Below are positions 1 to 9,811 of a stretch of DNA of 64,000 nt, in pieces. The translations under genes were made by a program, and so were the position numbers. Numbering within the stretch: position 1 is the first letter of the stretch; every line of letters begins with the position of its first letter. The notes under the pieces were generated by a model. The model was not told where the DNA came from. It worked only from the letters and a program-made list of their open reading frames with translations, and did no database searches. The DNA lies in the NCBI GenBank assembly GCA_963771545.1, contig CAVYTX010000003.1, forward strand, positions 620,001 through 684,000. Direction: 5' to 3'. This DNA is from CAKZLS01 sp963771545 (GTDB lineage Bacteria > Pseudomonadota > Alphaproteobacteria > Rhodospirillales > Defluviicoccaceae).

Positions 1-722
1 AGGACGTTGGCGCCATCGAAGCCGCTGAGATGACGAAGCTGGTTGGCATGCTCTATCGTGATGTGAACATCGCCCTGGCAAATGAGCTGGCGGCATTCTG
101 CGAAGTAACCGGGGTTGACTTCGAGCGGGTCCGACTGGCGGCGAACAAGGACGGCGAGGCAAATCTGCTGTCGCCTGGTATCGGCGTCGGCGGTCATTGC
201 ACGCCGGTTTATCCTTATTTCTTAACGGGGGAGGCGCGAAGACTGGGGACGAGCCAACGTCTTTCAGAGGCGGCTCGCGAGATCAATGACCATCAGCCCT
301 CTAGGCAACTGGACCGCGTCGCGACAGCATGGAAGGGACTTCGCGGACAGAGGGTGCATATCCTCGGCTTCGGGTTTAGGCCTGGCGTGAAGGTAGACAC
401 GCTCAGTCCAGCATACGCCCTGTGGGACCATCTTCGGCAACTTGGGGCATCTGTAACGATTGAAGATCCTTTTTACTCGGAGGAGGAACTGCGCTCGGCA
501 GGTTTGGAGCCCGGGACGATACACACCGCGGGACTTGTCGTTCTTAACACCGCCCACCAGGAATTCGCGGAGCCCGACTACTTAGCATGGCGCGGGGCCG
601 GGGTTGAGGCCTTGTTAGACGGGCGCAATCTTTGGGACAGGGAAGCTGCTGAATCCGCTGGAATCCTCTACTTTGGTATAGGCCGCTCGTCGCGCACGGA
701 ACCGAATTTGGCTGAGCGTTAG
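1..722 (+). CDS. Nucleotide-sugar dehydrogenase, C-terminal part (5' end outside window)
   Basis: The frame is open from base 3 to the TAG at 720-722, so about 240 C-terminal residues are present and the NAD-binding N-terminus lies upstream. Seen: the central helix pattern around DVNIALANELA, then GIGVGGHCTPVYPYFL. The Cys in GGHC sits where the thioester-forming catalytic Cys lies in UDP-glucose, UDP-ManNAc and GDP-mannose dehydrogenases. A C-terminal Rossmann-like domain follows (VHILGFGFRPGVKVDT). The family oxidises the C6 alcohol of a nucleotide sugar to a uronate in two NAD-dependent steps; the WecC/TviB branch is my best guess but the substrate cannot be told. It is the only plus-strand gene at this edge of the polysaccharide locus. 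Its stop codon lies inside the target duplication of the adjoining insertion sequence. Confidence 0.85.
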   Translation, partial: DVGAIEAAEMTKLVGMLYRDVNIALANELAAFCEVTGVDFERVRLAANKDGEANLLSPGIGVGGHCTPVYPYFLTGEARRLGTSQRLSEAAREINDHQPSRQLDRVATAWKGLRGQRVHILGFGFRPGVKVDTLSPAYALWDHLRQLGASVTIEDPFYSEEELRSAGLEPGTIHTAGLVVLNTAHQEFAEPDYLAWRGAGVEALLDGRNLWDREAAESAGILYFGIGRSSRTEPNLAER

Positions 723-2247
723 TCCTACTGTGTCATAAGAGTTTTTTGTTCTCCGGGCTGGACCGGCCCCTTCGACAACATGGGCATCTCTGTTGTGCTT
801 GCGCCAGCAGGACGGCGAGGCGTCGTCTCACCGTCGGAATTGAATTTGCGACGTGACGTTCTGGACGGATCGGCAGAGCCTCTGGGGCGGTAATCTTTGG
901 GAATGTCAAGCGCTTTGCGTTTGGCGAGCCAGCCGGGTCCTGAGGGGGGAATCGCCTCCCTTTCGAAGATCAGAAATCCGTATGCGGCAATGCAGAGCGT
1001 GGCATGGTGATGAAAGCCTCGCCAGCCCCGGCCCTCGTAATGCCCGAGCCCGATCTCCTGCCTGAGGTCCTGGTAGTCCCGCTCGATCCGCCAGCGCTGC
1101 TTGGTCATGGCGACCAGATCGGCAAGCTTGGTGGTCTTGGGCATGGTGCTGAGCCAGTACTTGGTCGGCTCGGCTTCACCTTTCGGCCATTCGATGAGCA
1201 ACCATTCGTGCGGACGCGGCTCGGAGAGTTTCTGGTCGCGATGTGCCGGACGCACGCGGATCGCCGCAATGCGCCCAGCCAGCGGTGCGTTGGTTCCTTC
1301 CCGCCAGGTGATGTTTTTCCAGGCCCGCGGCTTCAAGCTCATCGCCAGCTTTTTGGCCGAAACCGGCTGATGCTCCTGATCGCGACGCAAGCGCGAGCCC
1401 GGCCGGCCACGCCCGCTCTTGGGCTTCGGCGCAACAGGCTCTTGGCCCGGCGGCCAGACGCCGATGGAGCCCAGCACCCCCATCACATAGTCAAGGCCGA
1501 GCGCGCTGACGGCGGTTCGGAACTTGGTGTCGTTGCCATAGCCGGCGTCGGCCAGCACCACACCGCGCGCGACACCGGCATCATCGGCCGCCGTGATCTG
1601 CTCGAGCGCGATCTCCAGCTTGGTCTTGAAAATCACGTCCTCGGGAATGCCGGCCTTCCGGCGCCGCTCCGCATCATTTGCCCAGGTCTTGGGCAGATAA
1701 AGCCGATAGGCGATCGGCAGGCTCGCCACGTCGTTCGCAACCGACAAGCTCACCGCGACCTGGCAGTTGTCCTGCTTGCCCCGCTGACCGCAATATTGCC
1801 GCGCCACGCCAACCGAGTGCTTGCCCTTCTTGGGCAGGCCGGTGTCGTCCACGATCCACGCCTTGATCGGCCCGCCTCGCTCGATCGATGGCAAGACCAG
1901 TTCCCGCACCTTGCCCAGAACCTGATCATCCGACCACGGCGATTGCGCCACAAAGTGCAGCAACGACTGGTGCTTGGCCGAAACCCGATCCGGAGCCACC
2001 GCCGCAGCCAGAGGCTCAACGCTCTTGCGCTCCAGCGGCAGCAAGAGACCGCTGCAGTAATCCCCGAGCGGCTCAACCCGGTCCGCGTGCCCGATCACCT
2101 CGCTCAAGGCTTCAACGTAAGTCCCAAAGCGCTCTTCGCTCGCGATAAGTTCTTGATCCATTCCCACCACCGTACAAAACCGAGGAATCGGAACTCCTAC
2201 CAGATCAAGAACCATAGCGAATCCCAAATTTTGCGAACTCAGTAGGA
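723..2247 (-). mobile_element. IS701-type insertion sequence, complete, 1525 bp
   Basis: The left end (TCCTACTGTGTC from 723) and the complement of the right end (TCCTACTGAGTTC, ending at 2247) form short imperfect inverted repeats. TTAG directly flanks both sides (719-722 and 2248-2251) as a 4-bp target duplication; as I recall, IS701 elements duplicate 4 bp of the YTAR type, which TTAG fits. One transposase gene fills nearly the whole element, and its stop codon lies within the left inverted repeat. Intact ends, intact duplication and an open transposase indicate a recent insertion. Family assignment rests on the transposase sequence. Confidence 0.85.
725..2215 (-). CDS. IS701-family DDE transposase
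   Basis: About 496 residues. A DDE catalytic triad is visible: the first Asp in WIVDDTGLPKKGKHS, the second in VVLADAGYGNDTKFR, and the Glu in WRIERDYQDLRQEIGLGH, spaced as in IS4/IS701 transposases. I chose the ATG at 2215 (MVLDLVGVPIP); an in-frame start at 2269 would lie outside the element in the target duplication flank. The protein ends in a Pro/Arg/Ser-rich tail that runs to the tip of the left inverted repeat. No frameshift is seen, so it is probably active. It is transposed cargo and has no role in the surrounding polysaccharide genes. Confidence 0.88.
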   Translation of the reverse strand: MVLDLVGVPIPRFCTVVGMDQELIASEERFGTYVEALSEVIGHADRVEPLGDYCSGLLLPLERKSVEPLAAAVAPDRVSAKHQSLLHFVAQSPWSDDQVLGKVRELVLPSIERGGPIKAWIVDDTGLPKKGKHSVGVARQYCGQRGKQDNCQVAVSLSVANDVASLPIAYRLYLPKTWANDAERRRKAGIPEDVIFKTKLEIALEQITAADDAGVARGVVLADAGYGNDTKFRTAVSALGLDYVMGVLGSIGVWPPGQEPVAPKPKSGRGRPGSRLRRDQEHQPVSAKKLAMSLKPRAWKNITWREGTNAPLAGRIAAIRVRPAHRDQKLSEPRPHEWLLIEWPKGEAEPTKYWLSTMPKTTKLADLVAMTKQRWRIERDYQDLRQEIGLGHYEGRGWRGFHHHATLCIAAYGFLIFEREAIPPSGPGWLAKRKALDIPKDYRPRGSADPSRTSRRKFNSDGETTPRRPAGASTTEMPMLSKGPVQPGEQKTLMTQ

Positions 2248-2300
2248 TTAGCGCTGCTGGCAAGATCATCTATATCGAGAGACGGAAATTCGGGCAATGC

Positions 2301-3476
2301 CTACCTTTCAAGCAACCGTGCGACAAGGTTTGTGTACACTTTTTTGTGGGCGCTCCACTTGTATTTATTTCCAAAACGCACGTTCGCTTCTTGCGACAGT
2401 CTAGCGCGCTTCTCGGGGTCGCGGTAAAGTTTCAGGATCGCGCTCGTCAGCGATTCGACGTTCTCCGCTTCGAAAAACTCCACCATCCGCTCGTCGAAAT
2501 AGCGGGAAATCGTGCCGGTTCTCGGTACGATACAGGGAATCCCCATGTTGACGTATTCCAGCAACTTTGTCGGCAGCATGATATCCGTGCCACTCGATAT
2601 TCGTAAGGGAACCAAACCGACATCCGCATCATCGATCATGGCGGGAATTCGTTCGACTGGAACGAATCCGTCGCTGAATGTCACGATTTCCTGCAGTCCG
2701 AGATTGTTGCGCAGCCCGATGAGGCGGTCACGTTCCTCTCCGGCGCCGATTATGCGCAGTTCAAGTAGGGGAATGGACTTCTTAGCCAAAGCCACCGCCT
2801 CAATAGCGATGTCTAAGCCCAGCCGTCGTGCAAGCGTGCCGTGATAAACCATCACGAAGGGAGCCTCCCGAGGCCCGCGCGCGAGCGTATCGCGTTGTGG
2901 GAAGATGCGTTCATCCGGGAGGTTCATGAGCACTTGGATTTTCTCGCGCGGAATGCCGCGCTCGGACAGGATATCCTTTAGTCGCTCCTCCACGGTGAGA
3001 ACGGCCGATGCGAATTTTCCGGCCCAGCGCTCCTGCGCCTCCAGCGCTTGGATAACCCAGTTTTTGCCGCGCGAAGCATACTTCTCGCTGTAGAGCTCGG
3101 GCATCAGGTCGTGAACATCGTGGATGACTGGGCGGCCCAGCATACGTGGGAGCCATGTGGCAAATACCAGAAAGTCGGGCATGTTATTAATATGGATGAG
3201 ATTGTATTGTCGGGGATGGGCAGCCAGGTGGAACGAAATCATTAAAAAAAATAGGGCGTAGTCCAATAAATACTCCAAAATGGTGTCGCACCTTGCCTTC
3301 AAGACGACTGTCTTGATGACTTCTACGCCCTCTATAACCTCCCTATGCGGTTCTCCGGGCTGACGGCGCGCCAGAAAGACGACGCGGTGTCCCATCTCAA
3401 TAAGCGCCTCAGCCTCGCGCTTTACTCGCGGATCGCGTCTGTAATTCGTGTATGCCGCCATCAGGATTGTCGCCAT
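2301..3476 (-). CDS. Glycosyltransferase family 4 (GT-B fold)
   Basis: 391 residues from ATG. The N-terminal half opens MATILMAAYTNYRRDPRVKRE, the usual family-4 start with a loop that contacts the acceptor, then HDVHDLMPELY and the domain-linking region. The C-terminal donor domain has VMVYHGTLARRLGLDIAIEA, then an acidic, glycine-containing stretch ending TKLLEYVNMGIPC, matching the EX7E-like donor-binding motif. There are no strong membrane segments besides a hydrophobic patch (FFLMISFHL) typical of membrane-associated enzymes of this type. Inferred role: adding one sugar to the lipid-linked repeat unit on the cytoplasmic face. The donor sugar cannot be told. It is the last minus-strand gene of the locus; before the IS701 element arrived it faced the dehydrogenase tail to tail. 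Confidence 0.85.
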   Translation of the reverse strand: MATILMAAYTNYRRDPRVKREAEALIEMGHRVVFLARRQPGEPHREVIEGVEVIKTVVLKARCDTILEYLLDYALFFLMISFHLAAHPRQYNLIHINNMPDFLVFATWLPRMLGRPVIHDVHDLMPELYSEKYASRGKNWVIQALEAQERWAGKFASAVLTVEERLKDILSERGIPREKIQVLMNLPDERIFPQRDTLARGPREAPFVMVYHGTLARRLGLDIAIEAVALAKKSIPLLELRIIGAGEERDRLIGLRNNLGLQEIVTFSDGFVPVERIPAMIDDADVGLVPLRISSGTDIMLPTKLLEYVNMGIPCIVPRTGTISRYFDERMVEFFEAENVESLTSAILKLYRDPEKRARLSQEANVRFGNKYKWSAHKKVYTNLVARLLER

Positions 3477-3562
3477 CGCGGGCCCGTTCCTTCATAAAAA
3501 CTTGCGCTGTCGGGGATCACACTTGGATTGGGTGACAAGTGGCAAACCGACGATCCGAGATA

Positions 3563-5050
3563 TCAAGATCTGGGCGCGGTCAGCCCGCCGGGCTTCCTAA
3601 TGAAGCTTACATACTTGCTGGCCATGCCACGCCAAAAGGCGTTGATCGTTCTTCCATCGGTGGCCAGTCCTCCAGTCTCGTTTACATATTTTACCATGTC
3701 CCAGAACAGGCGATCATATCCCGGATCGCGGGCGCCACCAAAGACGATTGGGTGCCAAACCAGGGAAGCGCAGCCCCTTTTTTCGCGAAGATCATCAATT
3801 AAAGTTGTTAAAGCTTGCCAAGCTCTTGAACCCTTCAGGCCGAGGTAGCCGCGTAGCGTAACGTCCATCACAAAGAGGCTGATCTCCAGCACGTCATAGG
3901 GGCGGTCTTCCCTGAGGCAATAGGGAAAATAGGGGTAGGAAAACCCGGCACGCGGTCCCGGGCGGTCCGGAAAGCCCATTGACATATCGTATTGAATATC
4001 CGCCTGTTCCTGGGCGGAGAATAGATTATCGTAGTCAAAGGACAGAAAATGTTGGCGCGAGCCCAGCGGCCGGCCAAGGCGCCTCGAAAGAAGCGCCACC
4101 TCGTCCATATACCAAGAGAGCTTCTCGGTAGAGCGGTAGCTTCCGTGCAGACAGAGATCGAATCCGTTATCGACGATTACGCGCAGATAGTCGCGGATAC
4201 GATCGTCTTCGATGCGATAATTGACGTCATTGGGGTGCCTCCGGGCGACGGCTACTTGGTAGGATGCGCATACACTCAGTTCTTTTTCCCGCTCGATAAT
4301 TTCCGGAACGCACCCGTACGGGTCGCGCCCACAAACTAGGGCGTTTACCAACCCCGACGCCGCCCATGCGGCGTCGGCTGGATCGCGATGGCTAACAACA
4401 TGACGCAATACCGTCTTCGCGCCCTGTATAGCCGTGTCGACGAAACCGGATGGAATGAAATCGATATCGTGCGAAAGAACCAAAGCGTAGGCGTTTCGTT
4501 GAGGCCACTCGAGCGCAGGCCATGGCCTGAGGCCGAGCCGTTTGCACAAGGTATTCAGCCGATCCATCAGCCGGTGCAGGTACCGATCGACGATGTCCTG
4601 AGGCACATCCAGCCGCGCGAAGACGCTGGTCGAGTGCATCCGCCGTGTTTGAGCACGATGTTGCACCCCACGCTCAGACCATGACGACAGAAAATAGAAT
4701 GCATTGGCTATGATATCGCAAGGAATGGCGAGCGCGGTCCCAAACTGGGCAGCATCACCCGGTAACACGATTGCTAACCCGTCGACGACTGCCGTGGCCT
4801 CGACGTCGGCGTCGCGTTCGAACAGACGCCACGACCGAGGGCAATGCGCGATCGCCAAGCAATGGCCTATCGGCCATGATGGCTCGGGCTCAGAGGAAGC
4901 ATACAAAAGCCAGGGACCGTTTGACGGCGGTTCTTGAGAATAGGCGACGGAAATCCCCGTCGCCATAAAAAGGGTGTCAAACACATAGCGGACCTTAGGC
5001 GTCAGTGGTTCGGCGCAGCGCAGGACGATGTGGAGGGGATCCCCGCTCAC
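3563..5050 (-). CDS. Polysaccharide deacetylase family protein (NodB-like, with DUF7033-type N-terminus)
   Basis: 495 residues. The GTG start overlaps the stop of the ligase-like gene (GTGA), which implies translational coupling. Residues 1-150 form a domain of unknown role, as in DUF7033-type proteins. The deacetylase half carries VLSHDID (metal-binding Asp motif of the NodB fold), LCLHGSYRS (His motif) and WHP near the C-terminus. No signal peptide is evident, so either the location or the substrate is unusual for exported-polymer deacetylation. The family removes acetyl groups from GlcNAc-type sugars; here it may modify the repeat unit. Substrate unknown. Confidence 0.75.
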   Translation of the reverse strand: MSGDPLHIVLRCAEPLTPKVRYVFDTLFMATGISVAYSQEPPSNGPWLLYASSEPEPSWPIGHCLAIAHCPRSWRLFERDADVEATAVVDGLAIVLPGDAAQFGTALAIPCDIIANAFYFLSSWSERGVQHRAQTRRMHSTSVFARLDVPQDIVDRYLHRLMDRLNTLCKRLGLRPWPALEWPQRNAYALVLSHDIDFIPSGFVDTAIQGAKTVLRHVVSHRDPADAAWAASGLVNALVCGRDPYGCVPEIIEREKELSVCASYQVAVARRHPNDVNYRIEDDRIRDYLRVIVDNGFDLCLHGSYRSTEKLSWYMDEVALLSRRLGRPLGSRQHFLSFDYDNLFSAQEQADIQYDMSMGFPDRPGPRAGFSYPYFPYCLREDRPYDVLEISLFVMDVTLRGYLGLKGSRAWQALTTLIDDLREKRGCASLVWHPIVFGGARDPGYDRLFWDMVKYVNETGGLATDGRTINAFWRGMASKYVSFIRKPGGLTAPRS

Positions 5051-6515
5051 GAATTGTATCCGCCGCCTTCGCTGACCGATTGTTTTCGAGACGTTCCCAA
5101 GGGAGTTGCGCCGCCGGCCACCGCGTGGCGAGGGCGGTCCTGCAGCGTTGCATTTAGTGGTAACGGTCCGAGTCCTGTCGTTTTCCAGCGCTTCGTCTTA
5201 CTTGGCCCCGCCTTCGGATAGTCGATAGCGATGATGATGAAGATAGTCCATAGGGGATGGAGCCCGACTAATGTCACTTCACTGTAGTTGTAGAAAATAA
5301 AGGCGAACAGAAACCCAAACCTCAAACGAGCAAATTCGAAATCCGTCAACAACTGCCCGCTTATCTTGTGAAACGTTGAGATTATTAATGCAAGCAATAG
5401 GAAAACACCGATCGCTCCAAGATTCAAGTAGGCCTCAATATACCCGTTATGTGCCTGATTAATCCGTGGGAACAATCGCTTCGCCCAAAGCGAACTCGAG
5501 CCGGGGGGTCCAACCAGAAGCTCTCGAAGCCGAAACCGAGAATGGGGCGGTCCTGCAGGGCGAGGGCCTCCCGCCAGATTACGGTTCGGTCTGTCAACGT
5601 CGGGTCACGTCCGAGCAGTTCGATCACGTTCGCATAAACGTCGAAAGTCACTTCCGCCAAGATGGCAACCAGGACGGCATCAATGACGTAGACGCCTAAG
5701 TATCTCCCGTTCACCACCCGCAAGCCAAGCACCAACATGATCGCCGCGCCAACAACAAGGGCGGCCAGCGCCGTCTTGCTGTCAGGCATCGTCAGCAGCC
5801 AGGCGATCATGCAGAGGAAACCGACACTGAGACCCACTTCTTGCCGCCTGACGCGACGACTGTCGATTTGTCTCGTTAATAACAGATTCCATAAGAAAAA
5901 TAGGCCAAGTATCATACACAAGAACCCTAGATAGTTCTTGTTCAAACCGACTCCGTTATTGAAAGCTTCGCCGGTCCAATCATCAAAACCGCGACCGTAC
6001 TGCGGATAGTATTTCACGAACAGAATTGATAGAGGGACCAACACATAGGCACATCGCTTGAGAACCGTCCGCAAAGCATTGGTTGGACTTGGATCCGTAA
6101 GAACGATTAAGGCCATCACGGGGTGGCCGAGCCATTTTATCCAGCGCTTGAACGCGATGAACGGAAAATCGGACCAGACGACAGACACTAGTCCATAGAT
6201 AATGAGGGCCGTCAGCCACGAGTTATTTCGCGCGAACTTGACGACAGCGATCCGCCTGCGCACGAGAACGGCCGACCCCGCCAAGATCAGCGCACCGAAG
6301 TAAAGGGCGTCGACGGGACTCCCGTCGCTTCCAACGTCAATGATCTGCCCGGAACCAAGGTTCATCCATTGGGAAACGAAACGCGAGCCGATGATCGCCA
6401 ACCAAAGCACCGGTAGCCACAGCGCGGCACTTGCTTGTTTTTCTGTACGAAAGTCTCGTACAAAAAGGAACAATACAAATCCGAAAGTTAAAATTGCGGC
6501 AGGCGCTGGCGGCAT
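5047..6515 (-). pseudogene. O-antigen ligase / polymerase-like membrane protein, single-base frameshift
   Basis: One gene is read in two frames. From ATG 6515 the first frame encodes a multi-helix membrane protein through FGFESFWLDPP, then leaves frame at the G6 run 5503-5508. In the other frame the protein resumes as SSSLWAKRLFPRINQAHNGY, the expected Wzy/WaaL-type loop with its His, followed by more membrane helices, and ends at 5047. One extra G in the run would restore about 490 residues. The family polymerises repeat units or joins polymer to lipid A or other acceptors in the periplasm, so a true frameshift should block export of full-length polymer. A homopolymer sequencing error, or slippage-based phase variation, is equally possible. 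Confidence 0.8.
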
Positions 6516-6721
6516 GCCGCGAAATTCTTTTCCCGGGAATACTGCGCAGAACGTAATTGTTTTAAGTGTATGGATCTGTGTATTGCAACGATACTAGACA
6601 CCGGCCCGTGGTCTAATCCTTCCATTAGCCCGGATATCTCACCGCAGGGGGTGCATCGGCCCCAAGAATCTGAGAAAGTCGTTTTGGCAAAATGCTTTAC
6701 CAGATTCCAGGACGGGGTCCG

Positions 6722-8146
6722 ATGCAAACACAGTGTATCTCCGATCAACTCGATTTCGAAGCGTTTGATGGCCGTCGTGTGGTGGCGGGGTTTGACGGCG
6801 GTTTGGTGACGTCGGATGCGGGAGCGGTGCTGCTGCGCGAGACCGATCGGGCGATCGCCTTGATCGATCGGGTGGCGGCGTGCTTCACGGACGGGCGCCG
6901 GCAAGCGGACGTCGTGCATACGGTGCGCACGCTGGTCGGCCAGCGGATCATTGGCATCGCGCTCGGCTACGAGGACGTCAACGATCATGACACCTTGCGA
7001 TTCGATCCGGTTCTGGCGTTGTTTTCGGAGCGGCTGGACGCATGCCCGCAAGGGATGCGAAGCATCAAGCGCGAGGACTGCGCGCCATTGGCGGGCAAGA
7101 GCACGATCAATCGCTTGGAACATGCGCCCCGTGGCGATGGCGATCGCTACCACAAGATCGGCCACGACCCGGAGGCTTTGGAGGCGGTCCCGGTTGACGT
7201 GTTTCTCGACAGCCAGGACAAAACGCCGAGGGAGATCGTCATCGACCTCGACGCCACCGACGACCCTTTGCATGGACATCAAGAGGGCCGGTTCTTCCAC
7301 GGCTATTACGATTGCTACTGCTATCTGCCGCTGTACATCTTCTGTGGCCCGCATCTGTTGGCGGCGAAGCTGCGCCGCTCCAACATCGACGCCTCGGCCG
7401 GCGCCAAGGAGGAAGTGGCCCGCATCGTCGCCCACATCCGCCGCCGCTGGCCGCGGGTCAAGATCGTGCTCCGGGCCGACAGCGGCTTCGCCCGCGAGGC
7501 GTTGATGGCGTGGTGCGAGGCGAACCGCGTGGACTATGTCTTCGGCCTCGCCCGCAACAGCCGCCTCGTCGACGAACTCGCCATCGATCTCGCGTGGGCC
7601 GAAAGCGAATACGAAGCCACGGGGAAACCGGCCCGCCGGTTTAAGGATTTCTTCTACGCCACCCGCGACAGCTGGAGCCGTCGGCGCCGGGTGATCGGCA
7701 AGGCCGAGCACCTGGCCAAGGGCGCCAATCCCCGGTTCATCGTCACCTCGCTCAAACGCAAGGCCATCGACGCCAAGACCCTGTACGAGCGCCTCTACTG
7801 CGCCCGGGGCGACATGGAGAACCGCATCAAGGAGCAACAACTCGATCTCTTTGCCGACCGAACCTCGACGGCAACCCTGCGCGCCAATCAGCTCCGCCTC
7901 TGGTTCTCGTCGTTCGCCTATGTCCTGATCGAAGCGCTGCAGCGGATCGGTCTCGGCCACACCGAGTTCGCCACCGCCACCGCCGGCACCATCCGGCTCA
8001 AGCTCCTCAAGATCGGCGCCCGCGTCACCGTCTCGGTGCGCCGGAGCAAGATCGCTATGGCGCCGGCGTGTCCATACCAAGCCGAATTCGCCCTCGCCCA
8101 CGCCAGGCTGCGTGCCTTGCGCATTCCGACGCAAAGCGGCCACTGA
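6722..8146 (+). CDS. IS1380-family transposase with C-terminus altered by IS21 insertion
   Basis: About 474 residues. The usual IS1380 pattern is visible: FDGGLVTSDAGAVLLRETDR near the N-terminus, first catalytic Asp in VIDLDATDDPLHG, second in VLRADSGFAREALMAWCE, and Glu in GDMENRIKEQQLDLF. I prefer ATG 6722 (MQTQCISDQLDF); ATG 6692 is in frame upstream. The nested IS21 entered at codon 466. Before insertion the protein would have ended LRASPG then stop, reading 8117 directly onto 10722. It now ends LRALRIPTQSGH from IS21 end sequence. Only the last three residues are replaced, so the enzyme may still work. Confidence 0.87.
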   Translation: MQTQCISDQLDFEAFDGRRVVAGFDGGLVTSDAGAVLLRETDRAIALIDRVAACFTDGRRQADVVHTVRTLVGQRIIGIALGYEDVNDHDTLRFDPVLALFSERLDACPQGMRSIKREDCAPLAGKSTINRLEHAPRGDGDRYHKIGHDPEALEAVPVDVFLDSQDKTPREIVIDLDATDDPLHGHQEGRFFHGYYDCYCYLPLYIFCGPHLLAAKLRRSNIDASAGAKEEVARIVAHIRRRWPRVKIVLRADSGFAREALMAWCEANRVDYVFGLARNSRLVDELAIDLAWAESEYEATGKPARRFKDFFYATRDSWSRRRRVIGKAEHLAKGANPRFIVTSLKRKAIDAKTLYERLYCARGDMENRIKEQQLDLFADRTSTATLRANQLRLWFSSFAYVLIEALQRIGLGHTEFATATAGTIRLKLLKIGARVTVSVRRSKIAMAPACPYQAEFALAHARLRALRIPTQSGH

Positions 8147-8190
8147 TTCCGATTTAATCCGGCCACTGATTTCGACGCAAAGCGGCCAGT
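8118..8190 (+). repeat. IS21 left end with repeated transposase-binding motifs
   Basis: Starting at the tip, the motif TTCCGACGCAAAGCGGCCAC is followed by a degenerate copy (TTCCGATTTAATCCGGCCAC) and a third (TTCGACGCAAAGCGGCCAG). The spacing is roughly 23-27 bp, about two helical turns, as expected of IstA binding sites. The istA start follows 76 bp later. Confidence 0.8.
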
Positions 8191-8266
8191 CGGATTGGGG
8201 ATGTGGTCGACCTCGTTGGGTGATCCTGACAGGGGCTACCTTCGCGCCTTTTCGAGAGGAGCGAGG

Positions 8267-9802
8267 ATGCCCCGGGAGAGATTGCCCATGCGCAAAATAT
8301 ACGACGTTCTACGGCTGCACGCCGGCGGATTGTCGAAGCGGCGGATTGCCGTCAGCTTGAACATCGGCCGCACGGCGGTCGGCGATTATCTTCGCCGGGC
8401 ACGCCGCGCCGGCCTGGGTTGGCCGCTGCCCGAGGGGCTTTCGGACGAAGACCTGGAACGGCTGCTGTTTCCGCCGCCGCCAGCGGTTTCTCCCGATCGC
8501 CGGCCGCCTCCCGATTGGCCAGTCCTGCATCGCGAACTCAAGCGGCCCGGCGTCACTCTGTCGCTGTTGTGGGAGGAATACCGCTCGGTTCATCCCGGGG
8601 GTTACGGCTACAGCCGGTTTTGCGATCTCTACCGGGATTGGCGCGGCCGGCTCAACCCGACCATGCGTCAAGCCCATGTCGTCGGCGAGAAGCTGTTCGT
8701 CGATTACGCCGGCGCCACGATGGAGGTGATCGACGGCCTTACCGGCGAGATCCGCACGGCCCAGGTGTTCGTCGCCACCCTGGGCGCTTCCAGCTATACC
8801 TACGCGGAGGCGACCTGGACGCAGGCTTTGCCCGACTGGATCGGTTCGCATATCCGCGCCTTCGCCTATTTCGGCGGCGCGCCCCGGCAGGTCGTGCCGG
8901 ACAATCTCAAGTCCGGCGTCGTCAAGGCCTGCCTGTACGATCCCGAGATCAACCGCACCTATGCCAGCATGGCGGCCCATTACGACACCGCCATCGTGCC
9001 GGCGCGGCCGCGCAGACCGCGGGACAAGGCGAAAGTCGAAGTCGGCGTTCAGATCGTCGAGCGCCGCGTTCTGGCCCGCCTGCGCCATCGCCGTTTCTTC
9101 AGTCTCGCCGAACTCAATCAGGCGATCGCCGAGCTTCTCGTCGCTCTCAACGGGCGCGTCACGCGTCATCTCGGCGCATCGCGCCGGCAATTGTTCGAGC
9201 AACTCGACCGGCCGGCGCTCAAGCCGCTGCCTGCCCAAGCCTACGAGTATGCCGAATGGAAGCAGCGCCGCGCCGGCCTCGATTATCATGTCGAGGTCGC
9301 CAAGCATTACTATTCGGTGCCCCATCGCCTGGCCAAACAAAAGCTCTGGGCGCGGATCACCGAACGCTCCGTCGAAGTCTTTCACAAAGGCAAACGCGTC
9401 GCCGCCCACATGCGCGGTTCCGGCAACCGGCGGCACACCACCGTCGCCGAACATATGCCGTCCTCACATCGCCGCTACGCCAATTGGACCCCGGACCGCA
9501 TCCGAAGCCAGGCCGCCGCCAACGGACCCAATACCGAGACCCTGATCGACGTCATCCTGCGCGCCAAACCCCATCCCGAACAGGGCTTCCGCTCCTGTAT
9601 CGGTATCCTCCGCCTGGCCAAGACCCATGGATCGGAACGTTTGGAAGCGGCCTGCGAGAGAGCCCTGGAGATCGGCGCAAGGTCGTATTCCTCGGTCGCC
9701 TCCATCCTCAAGAACAATCTCGATCGCCGCACACCGCGACAGGCCACGGACGGACCGGCGATCGATCATCCCAACATCCGCGGCCCGCAATACTTCCACT
9801 GA
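8267..9802 (+). CDS. istA: IS21-family transposase IstA
   Basis: 511 residues from ATG 8267, chosen because GAGAGGAGCGAGG lies just upstream; an in-frame start at 8195 has no such site. Residues 1-50 are a helix-turn-helix (GGLSKRRIAVSLNIGRTAVG) that binds the ends. The retroviral-integrase-like core shows DDE residues in LFVDYAGATMEV, VPDNLKSGVVK and DKAKVEVGVQIVE. A C-terminal beta-rich domain of the Mu-transposase type follows. IstA performs cleavage and strand transfer and needs IstB, encoded 10 bases downstream. Confidence 0.92.
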   Translation: MPRERLPMRKIYDVLRLHAGGLSKRRIAVSLNIGRTAVGDYLRRARRAGLGWPLPEGLSDEDLERLLFPPPPAVSPDRRPPPDWPVLHRELKRPGVTLSLLWEEYRSVHPGGYGYSRFCDLYRDWRGRLNPTMRQAHVVGEKLFVDYAGATMEVIDGLTGEIRTAQVFVATLGASSYTYAEATWTQALPDWIGSHIRAFAYFGGAPRQVVPDNLKSGVVKACLYDPEINRTYASMAAHYDTAIVPARPRRPRDKAKVEVGVQIVERRVLARLRHRRFFSLAELNQAIAELLVALNGRVTRHLGASRRQLFEQLDRPALKPLPAQAYEYAEWKQRRAGLDYHVEVAKHYYSVPHRLAKQKLWARITERSVEVFHKGKRVAAHMRGSGNRRHTTVAEHMPSSHRRYANWTPDRIRSQAAANGPNTETLIDVILRAKPHPEQGFRSCIGILRLAKTHGSERLEAACERALEIGARSYSSVASILKNNLDRRTPRQATDGPAIDHPNIRGPQYFH

Positions 9803-9811
9803 GGAGACATC

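Noticed and set aside
1004..2245. Long plus-strand frame over the IS701 element
   Set aside because: It is the shadow of the transposase, lacks recognisable motifs and is Arg/Pro/Ala-rich as expected of antisense GC-rich DNA.
6488..8143. 551-codon minus-strand frame over the IS1380 transposase
   Set aside because: Antisense of a clear DDE transposase; no domain recognised.
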